Source: Chitinophaga rupis (lineage in GTDB: Bacteria; Bacteroidota; Bacteroidia; Chitinophagales; Chitinophagaceae). From it: 64,000 bases of DNA. A program made the position numbers and the translations under genes. Location of the stretch: NCBI RefSeq assembly GCF_900109685.1, contig NZ_FOBB01000012.1, positions 209,477 through 273,476 on the forward strand. Reading direction: 5' to 3'. This document shows, in pieces, positions 8,320-18,800 of this stretch. Position 1 is the stretch's first letter. Each line of letters opens with the position of its first letter. The notes beneath the pieces were generated by a model that saw only the letters and a list, made by a program, of their open reading frames with translations, had not been told where the DNA came from and ran no database searches.

Positions 8320-9741
8320 TTAAGCCTGCTTTTTTCGCATAGCCCAATAGTATAAAGGTATGCCCAGTAAGATTATTCCTAAGCCCGGCAGCGTGTAATT
8401 AACTTCAAACACCAGCAGCAGCAAAGCCAATCCTACTGCCACCGCAATATATATCATAGGCAGCACCGGGTAGCCAAACGCTTTGTAGGGGCGCGGTGCA
8501 GCCGGTTGTTTTTTGCGCAGTATAAAAATACCCAGTATAGTCAGCACATAAAAGATCAGCACACCAAAGATCACCAGCGCCAACAGATCCCCATAGCGGC
8601 CGCTCAGGCATAGCAGGGAGGCCCACAGGCACTGGATCCACATGCCTTTTTCCGGTACGCTGTAACGGTTCAGGGAACCTGCCTGTTTAAAGAACAGCCC
8701 GTCCTGCGCCATGGTATAGTAAATGCGCGCGCCGGACAGTATTAACCCGTTATTACAGCCAAAGGTGGAGACCATGATCATAACAGCAATGATCAGCGAT
8801 CCGCTGTTGCCAAAGATCTTTTCTGCAGCAGCTACCCCAACCCGGTCATTAGCAGCAAAAGCAATTTCATTTAAGGGCAGTACAGAAAGGTACATAAGGT
8901 TGGCGCTTACGTAAATGATGGTAACGATCAACGTGCCCAGGAACAGGGAGCGGCCAATGTTCTTCTGCGGGTGCTTGATCTCCGCGGCTATAAAGGTTAC
9001 ATTGTTCCAGGCATCGCTGGAGAACAGGGAACCTTTCATAGATACCGCAATAGCGCCCAGCACCGCCATGCCGGTAAGCATAGTGGTTACAGTTTGGCCG
9101 TTCACCTGCTGCATAGAGAAAGTGCCCCATGCATTTTGCCAGTTAGCGTTCCATACTTCTGCACGGGCACCTATCAGGAAACCAAAAATGATCAATCCGA
9201 ATAAAGACAGCAGCTTGGCAAGTGTAAACACTGTTTGAATGATCTTCCCATTCCGTATACCCTTTGTATTAATATACGTGAGCAGTATAATGGAAATGAT
9301 GGCCACGATCTGCGCAGCAGACACCTTCATAAAACCGGCATCCCATAGTATATGCTGCTCACTCACCGCCGGTATCAGGTAGGCTGTGAACTTGGCAAAA
9401 GCTACTGCCACGGCGGCAATGGTGCCGGTTTGAATTACGCTGAACTGGGTCCAGCCAAAAAGAAAAGCTACAAATGGATTATAGGCTTCGCGCAGGTACA
9501 CATACTGCCCGCCGGCACGGGGATACATGCCCGACAGCTCTCCGTAGCTTACCGCCGCTATCATAGTTACGATACCGGCCAGTACCCACATTACGGTAAA
9601 CCATCCTGCAGAGCCCACACTGCGGGCTATTTCAGCAGATACCAAAAAAATGCCGGATCCAATCATGGAACCGGCAACTATCATAGTAGCATCCAGTAAA
9701 CTTAAACTAGGTTTGAAAGACGCTTGTTGGTTTTCAATCAT
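8320..9741 (-). CDS. APC-family amino-acid permease
   Basis: A 473-residue inner-membrane amino-acid transporter or exchanger with about 12 hydrophobic helices. The first helix carries the substrate-binding GSMIGSGIF turn at about 24-32, and YGELSGMYPRAGGQYVYL at about 66-83 is typical of the L-type (LAT/SteT-like) branch. The C-terminus ends with positively charged WAMRKKQA. Length and motifs fit the family; substrate is not predictable. It is preceded on the same strand by the ompH-like gene, with a heptad inverted-repeat element between them. It is unlikely to belong to the FecR/TonB cluster, because a 730-bp gap separates them. Confidence 0.93.
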   Translation of the reverse strand: MIENQQASFKPSLSLLDATMIVAGSMIGSGIFLVSAEIARSVGSAGWFTVMWVLAGIVTMIAAVSYGELSGMYPRAGGQYVYLREAYNPFVAFLFGWTQFSVIQTGTIAAVAVAFAKFTAYLIPAVSEQHILWDAGFMKVSAAQIVAIISIILLTYINTKGIRNGKIIQTVFTLAKLLSLFGLIIFGFLIGARAEVWNANWQNAWGTFSMQQVNGQTVTTMLTGMAVLGAIAVSMKGSLFSSDAWNNVTFIAAEIKHPQKNIGRSLFLGTLIVTIIYVSANLMYLSVLPLNEIAFAANDRVGVAAAEKIFGNSGSLIIAVMIMVSTFGCNNGLILSGARIYYTMAQDGLFFKQAGSLNRYSVPEKGMWIQCLWASLLCLSGRYGDLLALVIFGVLIFYVLTILGIFILRKKQPAAPRPYKAFGYPVLPMIYIAVAVGLALLLLVFEVNYTLPGLGIILLGIPLYYWAMRKKQA

Positions 9742-9751
9742 AGATAGAAGT

Positions 9752-9855
9752 AATTAATAATTAAGAATGAATAATTAATTTGATAAAGGCACTATTATTC
9801 AAACATACACAAGTGCACCAAATTTATTAATTATTAATTTTTAATCATTAATTAG
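9752..9855. repeat. Heptad inverted repeat, word AATTAAN
   Basis: The left arm is AATTAAT, AATTAAG, AATGAAT, AATTAAT (9752-9779). The right arm is ATTAATT, ATTAATT, TTTAATC, ATTAATT (9826-9853). The right arm contains the stop codon of the ompH-like gene (9848-9850) and the left arm starts 10 bp before the permease start. The element fills the whole gap. Confidence 0.85.
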
Positions 9856-10471
9856 TTTTTCCCTCGTTGGCTTTGTTCAGGCCCTCAATTACCGGCGCGG
9901 TAATATCCAGGGATTCATCTTTATACAAAATGTTGCTGGCGCCCGCACGGTAAGAGAAAATGAAGGAGTATTTCTTATCTGCATTAAAGGTTTTCAGAAA
10001 ATCATCCAGGCGCTTTTGCAGGTCTTCATTAAACTTGGCTTCCTGCTCCATATATTGCTGGGAAAGGTTCTGGCGCTTAGCTTCCAGCTGCTGTTGTTTT
10101 TCCATCAGCGTACGTTGTGCTGTTTCGCCTTCTGCCTGTGTAAGCTGGTTGGCATTGGCCCTGCGCTGAAAATCGGCTGCTTCATTCTGCAGCGCACGTA
10201 CATTGGCTTTCAGCTCATTATCAATAGCCTGCTGTCTTTTTTCCAGCTCGGATTTTTTTGCTTTGAAATATTCATAACGGGCTTCTACAGAATCAAGATC
10301 CACATAAGCTATCCGCGGGCCGGCGTCGCCTGCTTTGGTGCTGCTGGTAGTAGCCGGTGATGCAGTGGTATTTGTATTCGCGCTTTTTCCTCCCTGCTGG
10401 CAGGCTGCAAATAGGCCGGTCGCTAGAACAACTAAGCATCCGTTTTTCACAGTTTGTTGAACATTATGCAT
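9848..10471 (-). CDS. OmpH/Skp-family periplasmic chaperone-like lipoprotein
   Basis: A 207-residue protein with a signal peptide and a lipobox-like FAACQQGG near residue 24, followed by a Ser/Thr/Ala-rich linker. Residues about 54-175 form the OmpH/Skp domain: a start AYVDLDSVEARYEYF, a long charged coiled-coil rich in Gln, Glu and Lys, and the closing KYSFIFSYRAGASNILYKD. Skp-like proteins hold unfolded outer-membrane proteins in the periplasm; many Bacteroidota have several, some lipid-anchored. It stands alone, upstream of the permease. The last residues and stop codon (N then TAA) are part of the neighbouring AATTAAT heptad array. Confidence 0.88.
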   Translation of the reverse strand: MHNVQQTVKNGCLVVLATGLFAACQQGGKSANTNTTASPATTSSTKAGDAGPRIAYVDLDSVEARYEYFKAKKSELEKRQQAIDNELKANVRALQNEAADFQRRANANQLTQAEGETAQRTLMEKQQQLEAKRQNLSQQYMEQEAKFNEDLQKRLDDFLKTFNADKKYSFIFSYRAGASNILYKDESLDITAPVIEGLNKANEGKTN

Positions 10472-10636
10472 GTTGATAAATGGATTTTTGAACTCCGATG
10501 AAACTATAGTTTAAAATATGAAGGGCTAAAATAAGGTAAAAAGCAGAAAGGAAAAAGATAAAACTGAAATCCGTTGGCCGGAAACGTGCTACAGTACAAG
10601 TTCTTGCGATATTTAACTTTTCCTTAAGGTGTTGTA

Positions 10637-11359
10637 TCAGTTGTGTTGCAGTTTCCACATTTTAAAGCGGGTCTTATCCGTAGCCGTACCGGTGGTAACC
10701 AGGGTATATACCTTACCGGAATCGGCCTGGAACGGGAAGGTACCCAGCACCAGTGATGAATCACGGAAATTAAAATCTATCTGGTAAGGATTGGCCCGTA
10801 TTTCCGGTGATGAGGTGGCAGCGCCATATGCAATGCCGTCAAAGATCCGTAAAGTATCATTAGTGCCCCAGCGGATCCTGAAATCAAGAGACAGCGGCTG
10901 CAGGTTATTTCTCCCCCTTATCTCATAATAGGTATCACACAGGTTCACCACCCGTATGCGGGCATTGGCCGCTACAGTGGGCGGTGCAAGATCATCGTCT
11001 AAAACCACCAGCTGCAGCACATTCAGGTGATTTCTGCAAAGCAGTGCAGACAGGTGTTTGCCATTACGCAGGTTCAGCTCCCCGCCCAGAATAGGCGCCG
11101 CGCTGCCGGCAGCATATACGTAAAAGCTGTATTTCTGTGCGCGGAACTGCTTATACTGCGTGTTATCTCCATACCCCAGGTTGCTGCCCAGGGTAACGGT
11201 ATCCAGCTTAAAGTCAAAGTGGGCGGTATTGCTGTCAACAAACTGGTATACCCGTACACTGGCACTGGTATCCGGCAGGTCGGAATCGCTGTTTTTACTG
11301 CAGGCCACAGCGGCTGCCAGCAGGAATATGATCAACGCAGGGCGTATCCATTTTTTCAT
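10637..11359 (-). CDS. DUF4397-like lipoprotein
   Basis: A 240-residue lipoprotein precursor. The start chosen is MKKWIRPALIIFLL (ATG at 11359-11357), because it gives a normal signal peptide with lipobox AVACSKN; an ATG 11 codons upstream gives a poor N-terminus. The mature part (SASVRVYQFVDSNTAHFDFKL, then ARIRVVNL near the middle) resembles DUF4397 beta-sandwich proteins. It is a single gene between the rpoBC terminator and the ompH-like gene. Function is unknown. Confidence 0.72.
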   Translation of the reverse strand: MKKWIRPALIIFLLAAAVACSKNSDSDLPDTSASVRVYQFVDSNTAHFDFKLDTVTLGSNLGYGDNTQYKQFRAQKYSFYVYAAGSAAPILGGELNLRNGKHLSALLCRNHLNVLQLVVLDDDLAPPTVAANARIRVVNLCDTYYEIRGRNNLQPLSLDFRIRWGTNDTLRIFDGIAYGAATSSPEIRANPYQIDFNFRDSSLVLGTFPFQADSGKVYTLVTTGTATDKTRFKMWKLQHN

Positions 11360-11415
11360 TTCGTAATAACAGTCTTGTACGCAAAGTAACACGTTTTAAT
11401 GCAATAACTACGCAC

Positions 11416-11447
11416 AAAAAAGTCCTGCCGTTACTGGCAGGACTTTT
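11416..11447. terminator. Bidirectional terminator after rpoC
   Basis: AAAAAGTCCTGCC pairs with GGCAGGACTTTTT around the loop GTTACT. It lies 22 bp past the rpoC stop and closes the rpoBC transcript. The A-run on the other side would let it also act on the plus strand. Confidence 0.92.
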
Positions 11448-11468
11448 TCATTTTTATGCATGATTCGT

Positions 11469-14400
11469 TTATTCTTCTTCATCAAACTGGAACACTTCCT
11501 TGGAAGATGACAGGATATCATATTCTTCTTTGGAACCAACGATCATATTCTCAAACTCACGCAAACCGGTACCGGCCGGGATCAGGTGACCCGTGATCAC
11601 GTTCTCTTTCAGGCCCAGCATATCATCTGTTTTACCGTTGATGGCTGCAGATGACAGTACTTTGGTGGTTTCCTGGAAGGACGCAGCGGAGATCCAGCTG
11701 TGCGTACCCAGTGATGCTTTGGTAATACCCAGCAGCAGCGGGCTGGAGGTAGCCGGATTTGCATCGCGGTATTCTACCAGCTTCTTATCTGCACGGCGCA
11801 GCAGGGAGTTTTCTTCCCGCACCTGGCGCAGGGTCACAATCTGGCCTGCTTTCAGGCTGGCAGATTCACCTGCTTCCGTTACTACCTTCTTGTCAAAGAT
11901 GTTATCGTTCTCTTCAAAGAATTCAAATTTATCCGTGGTATCGCCTTCCAGGAAGCGGGTATCTCCCGGATCCTCGATGGTTACCTTACGCATCATCTGA
12001 CGTACGATCACTTCAATGTGTTTATCATTGATCTTCACACCCTGTAAACGGTATACTTCCTGTATCTCGTTCACCAGGTATTCCTGTACGGCAAAAGGTC
12101 CTTTGATGGACAGGATATCTGCCGGGGTTATAGAACCGTCAGACAGCGCAGTACCAGCCTTCACGAAGTCACCGTCCTGTACCAGGATGTGACGGGTTAA
12201 AGGCACCAGGTATTTCTTCACCTGGCTCTCGCGGCTTTCGATGATGATCTCGCGGTTACCACGTTTAATGTTACCGAAGGTTACCACACCATCTATTTCA
12301 GATACAATGGCAGGGTTGCTCGGGTTACGGGCTTCAAACAGCTCCGTTACACGCGGCAGACCACCGGTGATATCACGCAGCTTACCCAGCACACGCGGTA
12401 TCTTCACAATTACCTGGCCGGCCCTTACGGTTTCCCCTTCATCAATTACGATGTGGGAACCTACCGGTAAGTTGTAAGATTTCACCTCTTTGTTACCTTC
12501 TATTACGATGGATGGGATCTTGTTCTTATCCTTGGTTTCAATTACCACTTTCTCACGGTGACCGGTTTGTTCGTCAGCCTCTTCACGGAAGGTGATACCT
12601 TCTATGATGCTATCGAAACGTACGGAACCCGCAATTTCAGATACGATAACGGCGTTGAACGGATCCCAGGTGCAGATCACATCTCCCTTGGCTACTTTCT
12701 GCCCGTCTTTAACCAGCAGGGTAGAACCGTAAGGAATGTTGTTGGTGATCAGCAGACGGTCGTTCTTAACGTCCATGATACGCAGCTCACCGGTACGGCC
12801 AATAACTACCTGTACTTTATCACCATCGTTATTTTCGTAGGTGGTTGTACGTAAGCCATCGAACTGTATGGTACCGTCAAACTTAGCTGGCAGTGCAGAT
12901 TCTACTGAAGTAGAACCGGCCACACCACCCACGTGGAAGGTACGCAGGGTAAGCTGTGTACCCGGTTCACCGATGGACTGGGCGGCGATGATACCTACGG
13001 CATCACCTCTCTGCGCCAGGTAACCGGTTGCCAGGTTTTTACCGTAACATTTCACGCACACGCCCCTGCGGCTTTCGCAGGTTAATACGGAGCGGATCTC
13101 TACGGTTTCTATTGCGCTTTCTTCTATACGGTGTGCAATTTCTTCTGTGATCTCTCCACCGGCAGCTACGATCAGCTCATCATCGTTCAGCGGATCAAAT
13201 ACGTCGTGCAGGGAAGTTCTGCCCAGGATACGGTCGTACAGTGGTTCTACCACTTCTTCGTTATCCTTTAAGGCAGTAGTGGCAATACCACGCAGGGTAC
13301 CGCAATCTTCTTCTGTGATCACCACGTCCTGTGCCACATCCACCAAACGGCGGGTCAGGTAACCGGCATCCGCTGTTTTCAACGCGGTATCTGCCAGACC
13401 TTTACGCGCACCGTGCGTAGAGATGAAGTATTCCAATACGTTCAGACCATCTTTAAAGTTAGACAGGATGGGGTTCTCGATGATCTCAGAACCGGTAGAG
13501 CCACTCTTACGCGGCTTGGCCATCAATCCTCTCAAACCAGCCAGCTGCTTGATCTGCTGTTTGGAACCACGGGCGCCGGAATCCAGCATCATGTACACAG
13601 AGTTAAAGCCCTGCTTGTCTGTTGCCAGCTCGCGTATCAGCGTTTCCGTTACCTTGGTATCCGCACGTGACCAGATATCAATGATCTGGTTATAACGTTC
13701 GTTATTGGTGATCAGACCCATGTTGTAGTTATCCCACACTTCATCCACTTCAGAGGCAGCGCCATCGATCATGTGCTGTTTCACTTCGGGGATGATCAGG
13801 TCATTGATGTTAAAGGACAAACCACCGCGGAAGGCCGTACGGAATCCAAGCGTCTTGATATCATCCAGGAACTTGGCCGTTTTCGGAATGTCGGTGTATT
13901 TGATAATGTCGCCGATGATCTCACGCAGTGATTTCTTGGTCAGCAGCGCATTCACATAACCAGCTTCTTTTGGAACAAACTGGTTAAAGATCACACGGCC
14001 TACAGTAGTATCGATCAGCTTGTGCTCCAGCACGCCTGCTGCTACGTTACGCACCCAGGCTTTTACCTTGATGTGCGCATGCAGGTCGGCCTTGCCTTCG
14101 TTATAGGCAATGATCACTTCTTCTGCAGAGTAAAAGGCTTTACCTTCTCCCTGAACCTTTTCAGTTTCAGTAGATTTTTTACCCTTACTGATGTAGTACA
14201 GACCCAACACCATGTCCTGAGAAGGCAGCGTGATAGGCGTACCGTTCTGCGGGTTCAGGATGTTATGGGATGACAGCATCAGCAGCTGGGCTTCCAGTAC
14301 GGCCGCGTTGCTCAAAGGCACGTGTACCGCCATCTGGTCACCGTCAAAGTCGGCGTTGAACGCACTACACACCAGGGGGTGCAGCTGTATCGCCTTACCT

Positions 14401-15770
14401 TCCACCAGCTTGGGCTGGAAGGCCTGGATAGACAGACGGTGCAAGGTAGGAGCACGGTTTAACATCACCGGGTGGCCTTTCAGCACATTTTCCAGGATGT
14501 CCCAAACCACTGCTTCTTTTCTATCAACAAGTTTCTTTGCAGATTTTACGGTCTTAACGATACCTCTTTCGATCAGCTTACGGATGATGAACGGTTTGAA
14601 CAGCTCAGCAGCCATATCTTTCGGCAAACCGCATTCGTGCAGCTTCAGCTCAGGGCCTACCACGATAACGGAACGGCCGGAGTAATCCACACGTTTACCT
14701 AACAGGTTCTGACGGAAACGGCCTTGCTTACCTTTCAGCACATCGGAGAGTGATTTTAGGGCACGGCCGCCTTCTGCCTTCACCGCGTTGGATTTGCGGG
14801 AGTTATCGAACAGGGAATCCACGGCTTCCTGCAGCATACGTTTTTCGTTACGCAGGATCACCTCAGGCGCCTTGATCTCTATCAGACGTTTAAGACGGTT
14901 GTTACGGATAATTACCCGGCGGTACAGGTCGTTCAGGTCAGAAGACGCAAAACGGCCGCCATCCAGGGGAACCAGGGGACGCAGCTCCGGCGGAACTACG
15001 GGGATGTATTGCATCACCATCCATTCCGGACGGTTCTCTACACGGGTATTGGCTTCACGGAAAGCTTCCACTACGCTCAAACGTTTTAAGGCTTCTGCCT
15101 TACGTTGCTGGGAAGTTTCAGTGGCAGCCTGGTTACGCAGCTGGTAAGAAAGGCTGTCCAGATCAATGCGGGCCAGCATCATTTCTACCGCTTCAGCACC
15201 CATGCGGGCAATGAACTTGTTGGGATCTTCATCCGGCAACAGCTGATTGTCCTTCGGCAGGGTATCCAGTATATCCAGGTATTCTTCTTCTGTCAGCAGG
15301 TCGCCGTAGTTCATACCTTTTTCCTGCTTGGCGCCCGCCTGTATAACCACGTATCTTTCATAGTATACGATAGTTTCCAGTTTTTTGGACGACATACCCA
15401 GCAGGTAGCCTATTTTATTCGGCAGGGATTTGAAGTACCAGATATGCACCACAGGCACCACCAGGCGGATGTGGCCCATTCTTTCACGACGTACTTTCTT
15501 TTCCGTTACTTCCACACCACAGCGGTCGCACACAATACCCTTATAACGGATACGCTTATATTTTCCGCAATAGCATTCATAGTCCTTTACAGGGCCAAAT
15601 ATCCTTTCACAGAATAAACCATCACGCTCCGGCTTGTAAGTACGGTAGTTGATGGTTTCCGGTTTCAGCACTTCACCGTAAGAACGCTCCAGGATTGCAT
15701 CCGGAGAGGCCAGACTGATGGTAATGCTGCTAAAATTTGATTTAGGACGATTTTCTTTCTTAATGGCCAT
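11469..15770 (-). CDS. rpoC: RNA polymerase subunit beta'
   Basis: A 1433-residue beta' subunit of RNA polymerase. The N-terminal zinc site is Cys66, Cys68, Cys81 and Cys84; the catalytic magnesium loop NADFDGDQM is at 472-480, with Asp474, 476 and 478. The second zinc cluster is in CESRRGVCVKCYG in the second half, and SIGEPGTQLTLRTFH (trigger-loop region) follows. All essential parts are intact. It is preceded by rpoB across a 117-bp gap filled by an NNTTAGC heptad inverted repeat, which must be transcribed in the rpoB-rpoC message. A strong terminator follows. Confidence 0.99.
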   Translation of the reverse strand: MAIKKENRPKSNFSSITISLASPDAILERSYGEVLKPETINYRTYKPERDGLFCERIFGPVKDYECYCGKYKRIRYKGIVCDRCGVEVTEKKVRRERMGHIRLVVPVVHIWYFKSLPNKIGYLLGMSSKKLETIVYYERYVVIQAGAKQEKGMNYGDLLTEEEYLDILDTLPKDNQLLPDEDPNKFIARMGAEAVEMMLARIDLDSLSYQLRNQAATETSQQRKAEALKRLSVVEAFREANTRVENRPEWMVMQYIPVVPPELRPLVPLDGGRFASSDLNDLYRRVIIRNNRLKRLIEIKAPEVILRNEKRMLQEAVDSLFDNSRKSNAVKAEGGRALKSLSDVLKGKQGRFRQNLLGKRVDYSGRSVIVVGPELKLHECGLPKDMAAELFKPFIIRKLIERGIVKTVKSAKKLVDRKEAVVWDILENVLKGHPVMLNRAPTLHRLSIQAFQPKLVEGKAIQLHPLVCSAFNADFDGDQMAVHVPLSNAAVLEAQLLMLSSHNILNPQNGTPITLPSQDMVLGLYYISKGKKSTETEKVQGEGKAFYSAEEVIIAYNEGKADLHAHIKVKAWVRNVAAGVLEHKLIDTTVGRVIFNQFVPKEAGYVNALLTKKSLREIIGDIIKYTDIPKTAKFLDDIKTLGFRTAFRGGLSFNINDLIIPEVKQHMIDGAASEVDEVWDNYNMGLITNNERYNQIIDIWSRADTKVTETLIRELATDKQGFNSVYMMLDSGARGSKQQIKQLAGLRGLMAKPRKSGSTGSEIIENPILSNFKDGLNVLEYFISTHGARKGLADTALKTADAGYLTRRLVDVAQDVVITEEDCGTLRGIATTALKDNEEVVEPLYDRILGRTSLHDVFDPLNDDELIVAAGGEITEEIAHRIEESAIETVEIRSVLTCESRRGVCVKCYGKNLATGYLAQRGDAVGIIAAQSIGEPGTQLTLRTFHVGGVAGSTSVESALPAKFDGTIQFDGLRTTTYENNDGDKVQVVIGRTGELRIMDVKNDRLLITNNIPYGSTLLVKDGQKVAKGDVICTWDPFNAVIVSEIAGSVRFDSIIEGITFREEADEQTGHREKVVIETKDKNKIPSIVIEGNKEVKSYNLPVGSHIVIDEGETVRAGQVIVKIPRVLGKLRDITGGLPRVTELFEARNPSNPAIVSEIDGVVTFGNIKRGNREIIIESRESQVKKYLVPLTRHILVQDGDFVKAGTALSDGSITPADILSIKGPFAVQEYLVNEIQEVYRLQGVKINDKHIEVIVRQMMRKVTIEDPGDTRFLEGDTTDKFEFFEENDNIFDKKVVTEAGESASLKAGQIVTLRQVREENSLLRRADKKLVEYRDANPATSSPLLLGITKASLGTHSWISAASFQETTKVLSSAAINGKTDDMLGLKENVITGHLIPAGTGLREFENMIVGSKEEYDILSSSKEVFQFDEEE

Positions 15771-15775
15771 CTTTA

Positions 15776-15890
15776 TTTAGCTTTTAGCTGTTAGCCTTTA
15801 GCTGTTGGCTATTGGCAAATATGTTTCCTCAACTATTTCAAAGCTATTGGCCGATAGCTGACTGCTAACGGCCAATAGCTAAAAGCTTTA
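15776..15890. repeat. Heptad inverted repeat between rpoB and rpoC, word NNTTAGC
   Basis: The left arm (15776-15816) runs TTTAGC, TTTTAGC, TGTTAGC, CTTTAGC, TGTTGGC, TATTGGC. The right arm (15842-15890) is its imperfect complement, built of GCTAANN words. Most mismatches between the arms are transitions. It starts directly after the rpoB stop and ends about 6 bp before the rpoC ATG. In RNA it would form a long hairpin with a loop of about 25 nt. Confidence 0.92.
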
Positions 15891-18800
15891 TTCAAACTTC
15901 AGGTCCAGACCCAGACCACGCAGCTCATGTATCAATACGTTAAAGGATTCAGGCACACCGGCTTTCGGTATGTTGTCGCCCTTAACAATGGCTTCATAAG
16001 CTTTTGCACGGCCTACGATGTCATCAGATTTAATAGTGAGCAGTTCCTGCAGGATGTTGGATGCACCGTATGCTTCCAAAGCCCACACTTCCATTTCACC
16101 AAAACGCTGACCACCGAATTGTGCCTTACCACCCAACGGCTGTTGAGTAATTAAGCTGTAGGGGCCTATAGAACGGGCGTGCATCTTATCATCCACCATG
16201 TGGCTTAATTTCAGCATGTAGATCACACCTACGGTAGCTTTCTGGTGGAAACGCTCGCCGGTTTCACCGTCGTGCAGGTAAGTATGGCCAAAGCTGGGCA
16301 ATGCAGCCTTGTTAATAAATTCAGCTATTTCTTCTGTAGTGGCACCGTCAAAGATGGGGGTTGCAAAACGCACACCCAGCTTCAGACCGGCCCAGCCTAA
16401 TACGGTTTCATAGATCTGACCCAGGTTCATACGGGAAGGTACGCCCAGCGGGTTCAGTACAATGTCTACCGGAGTACCATCGTTCAGGAACGGCATGTCT
16501 TCATCACGCACGATCTTGGCTACAATACCCTTGTTACCGTGGCGGCCCGCCATCTTATCACCCACTTTCAGCTTACGCTTGCTGGCCAGGTATACTTTCG
16601 CCAGTTTCAGCACGCCTGCAGGCAGCTCATCACCAATTGAAATGTTGAACTTTTCGCGTTTGTAACGGCCCAGCTCTTCATTGTACTTGATGTTGTAGTT
16701 ATGCAGCAGCCAGTTGATCTGGTCGTTGGTAGTATCATCGGTGGTCCAGCCCAGCGGGTTTACATTCTGGAAGTCCACATTAGCCAGGTTCTTCTGGGAG
16801 AACTTGGAGCCTTTGGAGATCAGCACTTCACCGTAGGTGTTGGTGATACCGGCAGAGGTTTTATCCTTCAGCAGTACCAGCAGCTTACTCATCAGCACTT
16901 CCAGCAGGTCTTCCTCGTTCTTCTGGTGAACTTTTTCCAGTTTTTCCAGCGCCGCTTTTTCACGGGTCTTGGAGTTCTTATCTTTTTTGGCGCGGCTGAA
17001 CAATTTCTTGTCAATCACCACACCTTCTGTGCTCGGGGGCGCTTTCAGGGAAGCGTCTTTCGCATCAGATGCTTTATCACCAAAGATGGCGCGGAGCAGC
17101 TTTTCTTCCGGAGAAGGATCAGATTCACCGCGGGGGGTGATCTTACCGATCAGGATATCGCCTTCTTTAATATGGGCGCCTACACGGATAATACCGTTCT
17201 GATCCAGGTCTTTGGTAGCTTCTTCGCTCACGTTCGGAATATCCGGCGTCAGCTCTTCTTCACCCAGCTTGGTATCACGTACTTCCAGCTCATATTCATC
17301 AATGTGGATGGAAGTGAACAGGTCTTCACGTGCCACACGCTCAGAGATCACGATGGCATCCTCAAAGTTGTAACCTTTCCAGGGCATGAACGCCACTTTC
17401 AGGTTACGGCCCAGGGCCAGCTCACCACCACGGGTAGCATAACCTTCGGTCAGGAAGTCGCCTTCTACCAGGTGCTGTCCTTTCTTAACGCAGGGGCGCA
17501 GGTTGATACAGGTGCTCTGGTTGGTTTTAACGAACTTGGTCAAACGATAAATTTTCAGATCGTCTTCAAAGCTCACCAGCTTCTGCATCTCATCACGCTC
17601 GTAGCGTACATGTATTTCGTTGGCATCAACAAACTCTACCACGCCTTTACCTTCAGAAGTGATCTGCAGGCGGCTGTCGCGGGCTGCTTTCGCTTCCAGA
17701 CCGGTACCTACAATAGGTACTTCCGGAGCGATCAGCGGTACGGCCTGACGTTGCATGTTTGATCCCATCAATGCACGGTTGGCATCATCATGTTCCAGGA
17801 AGGGGATCAGGGAGGCGCTCAAACCTACGATCTGGTTCGGAGCTACGTCCATGTATTCCACTTCTTCACGGTCCAGGATGGGGAAATCACCGGTTTCGCG
17901 GGATTTTACCTTATCATTTACAAAAGCGCCTTTCTCATCCAGCTCCGCATTGGCCTGGGCTATTTTCACCAGGTCTTCCTCTTCAGCGCTCAGGAATTGT
18001 ACTTTGGTCATTTCTACCTTACCGTCTTTTACTTTACGGTAGGGCGTTTCAATGAAGCCCATATCATTTACCTTGGCGTGTACGCACAGGGTAGAGATCA
18101 GACCGATGTTGGGACCTTCCGGTGTTTCAATGGTACACAGGCGGCCGTAGTGGCTGTAGTGTACGTCACGCACCTCAAAGCCGGCTCTTTCACGGCTCAA
18201 ACCGCCGGGGCCCAGTGCGGAGATACGGCGCTTGTGCGTGATCTCAGACAGCGGGTTGGTCTGGTCAAGGAACTGTGACAGCTGGGAGGTACCAAAGAAG
18301 GAGTTGATCACGGAGGACAGTGTCCTGGCGTTGATCAGATCTACCGGGGTGAACACCTCATTATCACGCACGTTCATACGTTCGCGGATGGTACGGGCCA
18401 TACGGGCCAGACCAACGCCGAACTGGGCGTACAGCTGTTCGCCCACCGTACGTACACGGCGGTTGCTCAGGTGATCGATATCATCTATTTCAGCTTTACC
18501 ATTGGTCAGTTGTACCAGGTATTTGATGATGGCAATGATATCTTCTTTGGTCAGGACCTTCATATCCAGGGGCGTGGGTAATCCCAGCTTCCTGTTGATC
18601 TTGTACCGGCCTACATCACCCAGGTCGTAACGTTTATCGGAAAAGAATAATTTATCAATGATACCCCTTGCGGTTTCATCATCCGGCGCATCGGCACCGC
18701 GCAGCTGGCGGTAGATGTGCTGAACGGCTTCCAGCTCGGAGTTAGATGTGTCCTTGTTTAATGTATTGTAGATGATGGAGAAATCGCCGCTCACCTCTTC

